Shown: positions 6,967 to 13,798, counted from the stretch's first letter. The stretch is DNA of 19,373 nucleotides from Candidatus Hadersleviella danica (GCA_016711405.1 JADJSZ010000087.1:1-19373), one strand, 5' to 3'. Numbers and translations are program-made. Notes: generated by a model from the sequence alone, not told the origin.

Positions 6967-7192
6967 GTAGGGGCGAGAGGGCGGCGCAAAATTGAAAAAA
7001 CCACAAACCCCGTCTCGCCGCCCCTCGCCCTGCGTGGTGAGGTTGACGAAAACCACAAAACCCCGTCTCGCCGCCCCCTCGCCCTGTGTGGTTTGCGTTG
7101 CCGCCGTGTGTAATCGGCCGCGCAGGGCGAGGAGGCGCGGAATGATTGTGCTGTGTTTCCATTAAATCGTTTCCGCGCCTTCTCGCCCCTAC
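6967..7192. repeat. Large REP/BIME element, copy 8 (with internal duplication)
   Basis: GTAG at 6967-6970 and CTAC at 7189-7192, but 226 bp long instead of about 175. The inner arm of hairpin 1 (CCCCGTCTCGCCGCCCC, then TCGCCCTG) occurs twice. The second occurrence is preceded by GAGGTTGACGAAAACCAC, which matches copy 6, so this copy looks like a recombinant of two neighbours. Confidence 0.8.
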
Positions 7193-7248
7193 GGGGGGTG
7201 TTGGTGGGTGGGGACGGCTTCTTCTAAAAACACCTGCGGAGTTGTTAT

Positions 7249-7353
7249 AAAAAAGGTGCGGACTTCTTTGCAAAAAGGTGCGTACCTTTTGGCAAAAGAG
7301 TCCGCACCTTAGCAAAAGGTGCACCTTTAGTAAATGGTGCGCACCTTTTTTTT
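7249..7353 (-). terminator. Multi-palindrome terminator region downstream of the HU gene
   Basis: Five related GGTGC/GCACC blocks in about 100 bp. An outer inverted repeat pairs AAGGTGCGGACT (7253-7264) with AGTCCGCACCTT (7299-7310). It encloses GGTGCGTACC. Next to it lie the palindromes GGTGCACC and GGTGCGCACC, the last with eight T on the plus strand. Read on the minus strand, the outer hairpin ends in CCGCACCTTTTTT, a rho-independent terminator for the HU gene that ends at 7413. The repetition is more than a terminator needs. Confidence 0.6.
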
Positions 7354-7363
7354 ATACGGTGCT

Positions 7364-7405
7364 GACCTCGAGTAGACTTTGCAGGTTTTGAAAACCTACA
7401 AGGTC
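7364..7405. repeat. Diverged AGACCTCG/caggttttgaaaacc palindrome
   Basis: Core GTAGGTTTTC-type palindrome (GCAGGTTTTGAAAACCTAC, 7381-7399) with outer GACCT and AGGTC, placed 8 bases beyond the HU stop codon. Position and overall pattern match the palindromes at 72-104, 7995-8027 and 9520-9552. Confidence 0.5.
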
Positions 7406-7412
7406 TGTACCG

Positions 7413-7793
7413 CTACCCTTTTTGGAACTCAGCGTTCTTCAAAACCTTCTTAAACTCTTTGCCGGGGCGAAACTGGGGTTTCAGGCCAACAAACTGGCTT
7501 TTAGCCGCGTCTGTCTCTAAATCCACCCCTGTTGAGCTGGCTCTCAGCCAAAACGAGCCGAAGTCGCCTAAGTCCACGATATTGCCATCGGCCAATTCCT
7601 GCGGCACAACTTGCAAAAATGCTTCGATGGCGGCCATTGTGTCAATGGTGCTCAGCGTCGAAATCTCAGCCATGCGTTGGGCAAGCTGGCGCACTGTCAG
7701 GCGCCCACTGCTTTGGATAGAGGGGTAATACTTGGGTGGCCCCTCCATGTTTTGGGGGCTTTTCCGGGCAACAACAGTGTATTTAATGGGCAT
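7413..7793 (-). CDS. HU-like DNA-binding protein (HU-HIG type)
   Basis: 126 residues. It starts MPIKYTVVARKSPQN, followed by KYYPSI, the opening seen in HU-HIG/histone-like proteins rather than classic HU. The helical dimerisation part (LTVRQLAQRMAEISTLS... MAAIEAFLQVVPQEL) is followed by the HU hallmark GNIVDLGDFGSF. The C-terminal arm has FRPGKEFKKVLK. It is expected to bind and bend DNA as a dimer in the nucleoid. The start is supported by AAGGAG 9 bases upstream and a promoter at 7915-7942. It lies next to the REP cluster, so a role in REP cruciform or RAYT biology is conceivable but unproven. Confidence 0.85.
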   Translation of the reverse strand: MPIKYTVVARKSPQNMEGPPKYYPSIQSSGRLTVRQLAQRMAEISTLSTIDTMAAIEAFLQVVPQELADGNIVDLGDFGSFWLRASSTGVDLETDAAKSQFVGLKPQFRPGKEFKKVLKNAEFQKG

Positions 7794-7914
7794 GGGATCA
7801 TCTCCTTATTGGTATGTCACGGCAGGGCTTCCCAATGGCCTCGGCCGTGTGGCAATAAATGGGAGGGGGGGGGAGATGGCAGGCCCACTTCCTTGCACCC
7901 TCCACGATATTTAT

Positions 7915-7942
7915 ATAATAAGGAAGACGGCCGTGTTGTCAA
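7915..7942 (-). promoter_or_regulatory. Sigma70-type promoter for the HU gene
   Basis: On the minus strand TTGACA (7937-7942) is followed after 16 bases by TATTAT (7915-7920). This gives a 5' untranslated region of about 110-120 bases ahead of the HU start at 7793. It is the best match to a consensus promoter seen in the window. The rest of 7794-7945 shows no gene. Confidence 0.6.
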
Positions 7943-7945
7943 CCC

Positions 7946-7985
7946 AAAAAGAGCGCGATGGTTGGGGAACCATCGCGCTCTTTTT
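7946..7985. terminator. Bidirectional rho-independent terminator
   Basis: Arms AAAAAGAGCGCGATGGTT and AACCATCGCGCTCTTTTT around a short GGGG loop, flanked by A and T runs so that it works in both directions. It lies downstream of the minus-strand surface-protein gene ending at 8036 and just upstream of the HU promoter, insulating the two. Confidence 0.85.
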
Positions 7986-7994
7986 GTGCGGTGC

Positions 7995-8027
7995 AGACCT
8001 CGCAGGTCTTGAAGACCTGCGAGGTCT
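7995..8027. repeat. AGACCTCG palindrome, clean copy
   Basis: Arms AGACCTCGCAGGTCTT and AAGACCTGCGAGGTCT with a single G between them. It lies 8 bases beyond the stop codon at 8036. The same palindrome, at the same distance from a stop codon, occurs at 9520-9552. Confidence 0.85.
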
Positions 8028-8035
8028 TAGGGCAA

Positions 8036-8890
8036 CTACCGCCGCCGCCAGAGGCGCACCCCGCTGAAAGCGGCCAGCAAAGTGGCCAGCAGGGCGAGAA
8101 TGGTGGTGGGGGGTTGGCTGGTGGTTTGGGTGAGGAGGTCGGTCACGGCCGAGGGGATTTGGTTCGAGTTAAACTCATACGCCCCCGCATCACACGCCCC
8201 GTCCCCCCGATTTGCGCCGCTCCCGCGCACCCCACCCCGCTGGTCGGTGGAGGTGTCGAGGATGCACACGGAGCCATCCAATGGAACGATGTCTATGGCG
8301 GGGCTACCCGTCACCAGCGCATGGGTGAGGGTGGAGCCGCCGTTGTTGGCAAGGGTGGGGTTGAGAATGCTGGCCAAGACGGTGGGGGTTGTGCCATCGC
8401 TAGTGGCGGTAATGTCGGTTGCCCCCGGTGTAAAGTTAGAAAAGGCTTGGGCATTGGTTTGCCCGCTGTGGCCGAAAACGTTGTGGTCAGCGGCCGTGAT
8501 TGTGCCACTGCTCCGCCTTATTTCCGCCCCTAGGGGACTGGTATTGCCACTGACCATGGAGCGGTTGAGAGTGGTCGTGCCAGCGAAGTTATGGATACCG
8601 CCGCCGTTGGAGTTACCCGTATTCCCGCTGACGGTGCTGTTGTTCAGGGTGAGCGTGCCGTAGTTGCTGATACCGCCGCCGTGGTTAGCCATATTACCGC
8701 TAACGGTGCTGTTATTCAGGGTGAGCGTGCCGCCGTAGTTGTAGATACCGCCGCCGAAGCCACTGGCAGTGTTGCCGCTGACGGTGCTGTTGTTCAGGGT
8801 AAGCGTGTTGTAGTTTAAGATACCGCCCCCAGAGGCTCCATTACCACCCGTAATGGTGGCGTTGTTCAGGGTCAGGCTGTTCGTTGACAC
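8036..8890 (-). CDS. Beta-helix surface protein A, C-terminal fragment (frameshifted)
   Basis: Main body of a right-handed beta-helix protein of the choice-of-anchor-Q type. It is built from repeats of TLNNSTVSGN plus GGGI(Y/H/S)N, each about 25-30 residues and each one coil. The end domain has DTSTDQRGGVRGSG and DAGAYEF (the DQRG...GA-E signature). A CTERM-like anchor follows: PPTTILALLATLLAAFSGVR, then LWRRR. It continues the fragment that starts at 9392. The break at about 8890 is one extra G in a G run; removing it gives VSTNSLTLNNATITGG directly after MRIIR. It is likely a cell-surface adhesin-like protein. The C-terminal coding sequence is nearly identical to that of the gene at 12204-13685. 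Confidence 0.75.
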   Translation of the reverse strand: MSTNSLTLNNATITGGNGASGGGILNYNTLTLNNSTVSGNTASGFGGGIYNYGGTLTLNNSTVSGNMANHGGGISNYGTLTLNNSTVSGNTGNSNGGGIHNFAGTTTLNRSMVSGNTSPLGAEIRRSSGTITAADHNVFGHSGQTNAQAFSNFTPGATDITATSDGTTPTVLASILNPTLANNGGSTLTHALVTGSPAIDIVPLDGSVCILDTSTDQRGGVRGSGANRGDGACDAGAYEFNSNQIPSAVTDLLTQTTSQPPTTILALLATLLAAFSGVRLWRRR

Positions 8891-9392
8891 CCCTGATGAT
8901 GCGCATAGAGCCGCTGGTGCGCTGAATGGTTGCCCCATTCGCTTCAATGGTAAGGGGGCTGGCAATGTTAGGTAAGGCAGTCCCGACCCCAAAGGCGGCG
9001 GTGTAGCTGTAGGTGTTGCCCGCCAGCACAATGGTGTCGTCACCACTGCCTGCCACACACTCGGCATGGGTGGCGGCATCGTTGTTGGCGTTGATCATCG
9101 CTTCGACGAGCGAGCAACCATCGCCGCCGTTAAGGCCCGCCGCGCCGGGGGTGACGGTGATGGTGGCGGCATGGGCGGGGGAACTGCTCAGGGCAAGCAG
9201 GAGGGCGGCCGTGGCCAGCCCCGCCCCCAGTTGTTGCCGCACTTTGCGCGGGGCGGCCAGCAGTTGGCGGTAATAATCGGCAAAGCGGGTGAAGAGGTGG
9301 GGGCTTTGGCGCAACAGGAAGGGGGCAAGCCACGGCCGCGACCGTGTCTCTTCTTGTACGGCCGTTTGCCACGCTTGGACAATGGGGGACAT
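8841..9392 (-). CDS. Beta-helix surface protein A, N-terminal fragment
   Basis: Genuine coding from 9392 to about 8894; the last few residues are out of frame. The N-terminus (VQAWQTAVQEETRSRPW... LLRQSPHLFTRFADYY) is a long charged segment before a hydrophobic signal (LGAGLATAALLLALSSSPAHA). The CSLREA-type motif CSLVEAMINANN follows, then CVAGSGDDTIVLAGNTY, the start of the beta-helix. The strong AAGGAA site is correctly spaced for another ATG at 9406, whose frame (MQNQ...) is out of phase. By comparison with the paralogue (MQTFHNRPVLQAWQ), a further indel near 9390-9400 may have split the true start from the body. Confidence 0.7.
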   Translation of the reverse strand: MSPIVQAWQTAVQEETRSRPWLAPFLLRQSPHLFTRFADYYRQLLAAPRKVRQQLGAGLATAALLLALSSSPAHAATITVTPGAAGLNGGDGCSLVEAMINANNDAATHAECVAGSGDDTIVLAGNTYSYTAAFGVGTALPNIASPLTIEANGATIQRTSGSMRIIRGVNEQPDPEQRHHYGW

Positions 9393-9474
9393 ATTTGGTT
9401 TTGCATAAGGGTTCCTTGAAGGGTCAGAAGCAACAGAGGTGCAATTGTAGAGGTGTGGCTATGTAAAACCCAAA

Positions 9475-9507
9475 AGACCCCAAGGGTTTGGGAAACCCTT
9501 GGGGTCT
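9475..9507 (-). terminator. Terminator hairpin, CCCCAAGGG family
   Basis: Arms AGACCCCAAGGGTTT and AAACCCTTGGGGTCT with a GGG loop, followed on the minus strand by TTTT. It belongs to a three-member family with 12211-12246 and 13751-13786. It serves the gene ending at 9561 and precedes the next gene's start region. Confidence 0.7.
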
Positions 9508-9519
9508 TGGGCGCGAGGC

Positions 9520-9552
9520 AGACCTCGCAGGTCTTGAAGACCTGCGAGGTCT
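9520..9552. repeat. AGACCTCG palindrome, clean copy
   Basis: Identical to the palindrome at 7995-8027, and again 8 bases beyond a stop codon (at 9561). The flanking bases on the gene side are also nearly identical (CTTATGGCAATTACCGCC against CTTAGGGCAACTACCGCC), so the repeat and the gene tail probably moved or were converted together. Confidence 0.85.
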
Positions 9553-9560
9553 TATGGCAA

Positions 9561-11822
9561 TTACCGCCGTCGCCAGAGGCGCACCCCGCTGAAAGCGGCC
9601 AGCAGGGTGGCCAGCAGGGCGAGGATACTCGTGGGGGGTTGGCTGGTGGTTTGGGTGAGGAGGTTGGTCACGGCCGTGGGCCCTGCCTCATCCCCCACCG
9701 CCCAATCCGAAAAACTACCCAGCCCCGTGCGCGTGACCGATGTATTGGGCACATGCGTCGTTCCCGCGCCGTTCAACGGCCCACAATCCCAGCCACCACC
9801 ACCCAACCCGCCCGGCCATTTGCAAGTGCGGGTGGCCGCATCGGCGTTGGCATAGGGCAATGTCAGGTTCACAGCAAAGCCACTGCTGATGTTGCCTTGA
9901 ATGTGCCACCAATTGTTGGTTTGGAGCGGAGTCGTCGCCCCCAAATGGTTTACCCCCGGCCCCATCTCTTCGATGCTGACGCATTTAAGGCCAGCGGCCG
10001 TGACCACATTCAGGCTGACATTGTTGCCACTGCTAAAGGAGAAGTTTTGCACCCCCGCCAAATCCGCCCCCGCGCAACTGCCCACGCTGATGGTTTCGCG
10101 CACTTCCACCGCCCCTTTGTCACAACTGCCGCCAGCGGGAAACGGCCGTGCCGCTCCGCGCTGGTCAACGACAATCACATTGCCGCAATCGTTGGTATTA
10201 AAAGGAATGGTGTCTAATACACCACTGCCAGCATTGGGCAGATGGGTAAAGGTCAGCCCCCCATTATCGGCCAGTGCGCCCAAATTGGGGTCACTGCCCG
10301 TCACATCCCCTGTGCTGGCGGCAAAGGTGCAACCCGTGAGGCTTTCGATGTGGTTGTAGAGTTGACTGGTAATGGTGTTCCTACAATCGGGGGCTTGCCC
10401 ACCCGTGTCAATGTTGTTCGCCACCACGCTGTTCTTAAGGTTAACAGTGCCGCCATTGCTAAAGATACCGCCACCATTGCCAGAATTATTGCTATTGGCA
10501 TCGGCCGTGTTGTGGGCAATGGTGACATGGTTCAACGTCGTTGTGCCACTGTTGGCGTAAAGACCAGCACCATCTGAATTAGAGGCATTGCCGCTAAGGG
10601 TGACATTGACGATGCTGATTGTGCCTGCATTGACATAGATGCCGCCCCCAGATGTCCCCGCTGTATTGTTGGCCACTGTCGTATGGCTCACCGATTGAAC
10701 AGTGTTAGCCACGAACGCTATCCCACCCCCCAGAAGGGTACTGGTGTTGTTTTCGATGGTGCTATGGGCAATGGTACAGACCGCAGTACAGTAAATCCCC
10801 CCCCCCTGACCGCCGCTATTCGCCGTGACGTGACTGAAGGTCATGTTAAGGGGCGTATTCCCGAAAACGCCTGCCCCCAATCCGTTGGTACCCACACTCA
10901 TAAGACAAGTTGTCCCCCCTCTACAACTATTCGTAGCAACCCCTCCCCCCAAGCCCGTATCGATGTTTTGAGTAACGCTATGGCCAATGGTCAGGTTGGG
11001 ACTATTGCCATAAATCCCTGCGCCCGCCCCGCCAGTCCCACCGAATATGGTGCAGGAGCCTCCTGAACAACTTGCATTTCCTCCAACTCCTCCCACGCCC
11101 GTATGGTTGTTCTGGATAACGCTATCGTAAATGGTCAGGCTTGCCCCATTGCTATAAATACCTGCCCCAGCCCCACCAGCCCCACCGCGTGCGGTGCAGG
11201 AGCCTGCGGAACAACTCACATTGCCGCCACCTCCCCCCATGCCTGTTTGGTTATTGGTGATGATGACCCGATTAAGGGTTAAGTTGCCGCTGTTATAAAT
11301 CCCCCCACCGTGCGAACCTGTGAATCCAGAGCTGTCTGAGGGACAGGGGGCAGAAGTGCAATCGGCACTGGCATTCGCCCCATTGGGGCTGAGGCCATTT
11401 TGGATGGTCAGGTCATCCACCACAACGATACCGCTCACCACATCGAGGACACGGTCGGTGTCGTTGCCATCGAGAATGGTCAGCCCTGAGCCTGCCCCGC
11501 TCAGCGTGATGTTACTGCGAATGTCTAAGTCGCCCGTCACCGAAAAGCCTTCATCGACGGCCGTCGCATCATTAAGCGTGTAGGTTCCCGCAGGCAAGAT
11601 AATGGTGTCGTCACCCACCCCCGCAAGGCAATCGGCATGGGTGGCGGCATTGTCGTTGGCGTTAATGATGGCCTCCCGTAAGGAGCAAAGGCCGTTGTTG
11701 GCAATGGCTACTTCGTTGGAAGAAACGGTGAGGGTAGCGGCGTGTACGGCCGTGGGGGATTGCCCGACCAGCAGAAGCCAGCCAGCAAGAGACAATGCAA
11801 ATAAAAGATGTTTTAGTTTCAT
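9561..11822 (-). CDS. CSLREA / choice-of-anchor-Q beta-helix surface protein (753 aa)
   Basis: Intact frame. The start at ATG 11822 (MKLKHLLFALSLAGWLLLVG, cleavage after AVHA) gives a good signal peptide; the frame stays open to 11894 but adds no signal-like residues. CSLREAIINAN is at 46-56 and CLAGVGDDTIILPAGTY follows. The middle is a beta-helix with GGGIY/GAGIY coils; between about 180 and 330 lie repeats with paired Cys (SCSAGSC, SCSGGSC, SCRGGTTC). VVDQRGAARPFPAGG and KGAVEV close the helix. A second beta domain (VQNFSFSSGNN... WWHIQGN) follows, then SFSDWAVGD and PTAV. The CTERM-like anchor LALLATLLAAFSGVRLWRRR is shared with its neighbours. Probably an exported adhesin or matrix protein; no catalytic motif is seen. 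Confidence 0.85.
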   Translation of the reverse strand: MKLKHLLFALSLAGWLLLVGQSPTAVHAATLTVSSNEVAIANNGLCSLREAIINANDNAATHADCLAGVGDDTIILPAGTYTLNDATAVDEGFSVTGDLDIRSNITLSGAGSGLTILDGNDTDRVLDVVSGIVVVDDLTIQNGLSPNGANASADCTSAPCPSDSSGFTGSHGGGIYNSGNLTLNRVIITNNQTGMGGGGGNVSCSAGSCTARGGAGGAGAGIYSNGASLTIYDSVIQNNHTGVGGVGGNASCSGGSCTIFGGTGGAGAGIYGNSPNLTIGHSVTQNIDTGLGGGVATNSCRGGTTCLMSVGTNGLGAGVFGNTPLNMTFSHVTANSGGQGGGIYCTAVCTIAHSTIENNTSTLLGGGIAFVANTVQSVSHTTVANNTAGTSGGGIYVNAGTISIVNVTLSGNASNSDGAGLYANSGTTTLNHVTIAHNTADANSNNSGNGGGIFSNGGTVNLKNSVVANNIDTGGQAPDCRNTITSQLYNHIESLTGCTFAASTGDVTGSDPNLGALADNGGLTFTHLPNAGSGVLDTIPFNTNDCGNVIVVDQRGAARPFPAGGSCDKGAVEVRETISVGSCAGADLAGVQNFSFSSGNNVSLNVVTAAGLKCVSIEEMGPGVNHLGATTPLQTNNWWHIQGNISSGFAVNLTLPYANADAATRTCKWPGGLGGGGWDCGPLNGAGTTHVPNTSVTRTGLGSFSDWAVGDEAGPTAVTNLLTQTTSQPPTSILALLATLLAAFSGVRLWRRR

Positions 11823-12203
11823 GGAAATCGTTCTGTGTTGGGTAGAGGTTTGGTTGGATGAGAACGGATAAAGTGAGGATGCCATATCTATCATGGGGGG
11901 AGGGTTTGGTGGGGCATTGGTTTTTCCTTAAATCGTTGCCGAAAAGTAAGAATTCAATCTGGTTAGGATGAGCAAGGGGTGTGGTGCGGCTTTCGCCAAC
12001 CATGAAGATGGCTAACACCATTCTGCGTCACACCTGAGCTGTATGATCTTACAATTCCGGCGTGACAAATTTGTGACAACAGCGCAAGGGAGACCCGTTG
12101 GAATTGGGGGAGTGTGTGGGAAAGGCAAGATGTCGGTGAGACCAACGGGGTTTGAGACCCCCGCAAGGCGAGTCGTTCGACCAACTCCAATGAAACACGC
12201 CCA
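11823..12203. other. Intergenic region without a supported gene
   Basis: No supportable gene. Working on the minus strand for the gene starting at 11822, the stretch holds two TTGTCA hexamers (12074-12079 and 12063-12068) within GTGACAA-ATTT-GTGACAA. Hexamers CATACA/ATACAG lie about 17-18 bases downstream of the second one. This is a weak promoter or operator candidate. At about 12146-12165 there is a small GGGGT/ACCCC inverted repeat. Confidence 0.35.
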
Positions 12204-13685
12204 TCAAACAAAAAGCCCCAAGGGTTTGGGAAACCCTTGGGGTTTTGGAGATGTGGTTAGGCCTACCCCCCTACTCCCCTGCTCCCTACCGCCGTCGCCA
12301 GAGGCGCACCCCGCTGAAAGCGGCCAGCAGGGTAGCCAGCAGGGCGAGAATGGTGGTGGGGGGTCCTGGCTGGTGGTTTGGGTGAGGAGGTTGGTCACGG
12401 CCGTGGGGATTTGGTTCGAGTTAAACTCATACGCCCCCGCATCACACGCCCCGTCCCCCCGATTTGCGCCGCTCCCGCGCACCCCGCCCCGCTGGTCGGT
12501 GGAGGTGTCAAGGATGCAACCCGCCCCACCCGAAGAAATGATATCTATGGCAGGGCTACCCGTCACCAGCGCATGGGTGAAGGTGGGGCCGCCATTGTCG
12601 GCAAGGGTGGTGTTGAGAATGCTGGCCAAGGTGGTGGGGGTTGTGCCATCGCTGGTGGCGGTGATGTCTGTGCCGCTAGGGGTGAAGCCAGAAAAGGCTT
12701 GGGCATTGGTTAGCCCACTATGCCCCAAAACGTTGTGGTTGAGGGTCAAGATTGTGCCCGCTAAACTCGTATTCCGTGCGGCTTCCGACCCTGCGGGACT
12801 TAAATTACCAGAAATAATGGTGTGAAGGAGGCTGATTGTGCTGTTTCTGTTATAGATACCCCCACCAGAAGTGGTCGCTGAATTGCCGGTGATGGTGCTG
12901 TTGGTCAGGGTGGTTGTGCCTGTGTAGTCATAGATACCACCGCCAAGGTTGTTAGATGTATTGCCGCTGATGGTGCTGTTGGTCAGGACAAGCGTCCCAC
13001 TATTGAATATACCACCGCCACGGCCGTTGGTGGTGTTACCAGTAATGGTGCTGTTGTTGAGGGTGGTCGTGCCGAGGTTGGAGAGACCCGCACCACTTGC
13101 TAAGATGGTGTTGCCCCCTGTCATTGTGGCGTTGTTCAGGGTCAGAGTGCCGGCCGCACTCACCCGGATAAGACGCATATTGGGTGCGCTGTTATCGCGC
13201 AGAATGGTCGCCCCGTTGGCCTCAATCGTTATGTTGGTGGTAATGTCGGGCAGGGCGGCGTATGTGCCAAAGGTCGCGGTGTAGGTGTAGGTGTTGCCCG
13301 CCAGCACAATTGTGTCTGCGCCACTGCCAGCGGCGCAGTCAGTATGGGTGGCGGCATTGTTGTTGGCGTTAATGATGGCTTCGACGAGTGAGCATCGGCC
13401 GTTGTTGGCAATGCCCGACGAGTTGGGGGTGACGGTGATGGTGGCGGCATGGGCGGGGGCACTGCTCAGGGCGAGGAGGAGGGCGGCCGTGGCCAGCCCT
13501 GCCCCCAACTGGCGGCGCACCTTGCGCGGGGCGGCCAGCAGTTGCTGATAGTAATTGGTAAAACGGGTAAAAAGGTGTGGGCTTTGGCGCAGGAGGAAGG
13601 AGGTCAGCCACGGCCGAGTCCGTGTCTCTTCCTGCACGGCCGTTTGCCACGCTTGAAGAACTGGGCGGTTATGGAATGTCTGCAT
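12204..13685 (-). CDS. CSLREA-type beta-helix surface protein C (C-terminal anchor out of frame)
   Basis: Start at ATG 13685 (MQTFHNRPVLQAWQ), with AAGGAG well placed. Residues 1-58 are a charged pre-segment, 60-80 the hydrophobic signal ending APAHA. CSLVEAIINANN starts at 98. Beta-helix coils TLNNSTITGN, LTNSTISGN and GGGIYDY follow. The DTSTDQRGGVRGSG and DAGAYEF end domain comes next. One inserted C (in GGGGGGTCCTGG, about 12363) then shifts the frame, so the anchor PPTTILALLATLLAAFSGVR is replaced by proline-rich residues. The frame runs through the terminator hairpin to 12204. In the original phase the gene would end at 12286 with LWRRR. It is a close paralogue of gene A (8036-9392) and probably surface-exposed. 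Confidence 0.8.
   Translation of the reverse strand: MQTFHNRPVLQAWQTAVQEETRTRPWLTSFLLRQSPHLFTRFTNYYQQLLAAPRKVRRQLGAGLATAALLLALSSAPAHAATITVTPNSSGIANNGRCSLVEAIINANNNAATHTDCAAGSGADTIVLAGNTYTYTATFGTYAALPDITTNITIEANGATILRDNSAPNMRLIRVSAAGTLTLNNATMTGGNTILASGAGLSNLGTTTLNNSTITGNTTNGRGGGIFNSGTLVLTNSTISGNTSNNLGGGIYDYTGTTTLTNSTITGNSATTSGGGIYNRNSTISLLHTIISGNLSPAGSEAARNTSLAGTILTLNHNVLGHSGLTNAQAFSGFTPSGTDITATSDGTTPTTLASILNTTLADNGGPTFTHALVTGSPAIDIISSGGAGCILDTSTDQRGGVRGSGANRGDGACDAGAYEFNSNQIPTAVTNLLTQTTSQDPPPPFSPCWLPCWPLSAGCASGDGGREQGSRGVGLTTSPKPQGFPKPLGLFV
12211..12246 (-). terminator. Terminator hairpin, CCCCAAGGG family
   Basis: CCCCAAGGGTTT / AAACCCTTGGGG with GGG loop. On the minus strand it is followed by CTTTTTG. 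It serves the surface-protein gene whose unshifted end is 12286. Confidence 0.75.
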
Positions 13686-13702
13686 AGGGTTCTCCTTAAA
13701 GA

Positions 13703-13750
13703 GGGTTAAACAACAAAGGGGCAATTGTAGAGGTGGCACTCTGTAAAACC
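13703..13750 (-). promoter_or_regulatory. Conserved leader/promoter shared by surface proteins A and C
   Basis: The region ahead of the gene starting at 13685 shares GCAATTGTAGAGGTG and GTAAAACC with the region ahead of the gene starting near 9392-9406 (9438-9470), at the same distance from the start. On the minus strand the shared block contains TACAAT, a possible -10 box; a clear -35 is not visible. Confidence 0.35.
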
Positions 13751-13786
13751 AAAAAGACCCCAAGGGTTTGGGAAACCTTGGGGTCT
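13751..13786 (-). terminator. Terminator hairpin, CCCCAAGGG family
   Basis: AGACCCCAAGGGTTT pairs with AAACCTTGGGGTCT, one base short on one arm, and is followed on the minus strand by CTTTTTGG. It lies 13 bases beyond the stop of the gene ending at 13799. Confidence 0.75.
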
Positions 13787-13798
13787 GGGGCGGCCGTG

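Noticed and set aside
5607..7192. CRISPR array
   Set aside because: Repeats are long, strongly palindromic and contiguous with their 'spacers', which are themselves similar between copies. There is no cas gene.
12043..12825. Plus-strand open frame of 260 codons
   Set aside because: It is antisense to the beta-helix gene C and mirrors equivalent antisense frames over gene A, as expected from GC-rich repetitive coding sequence.
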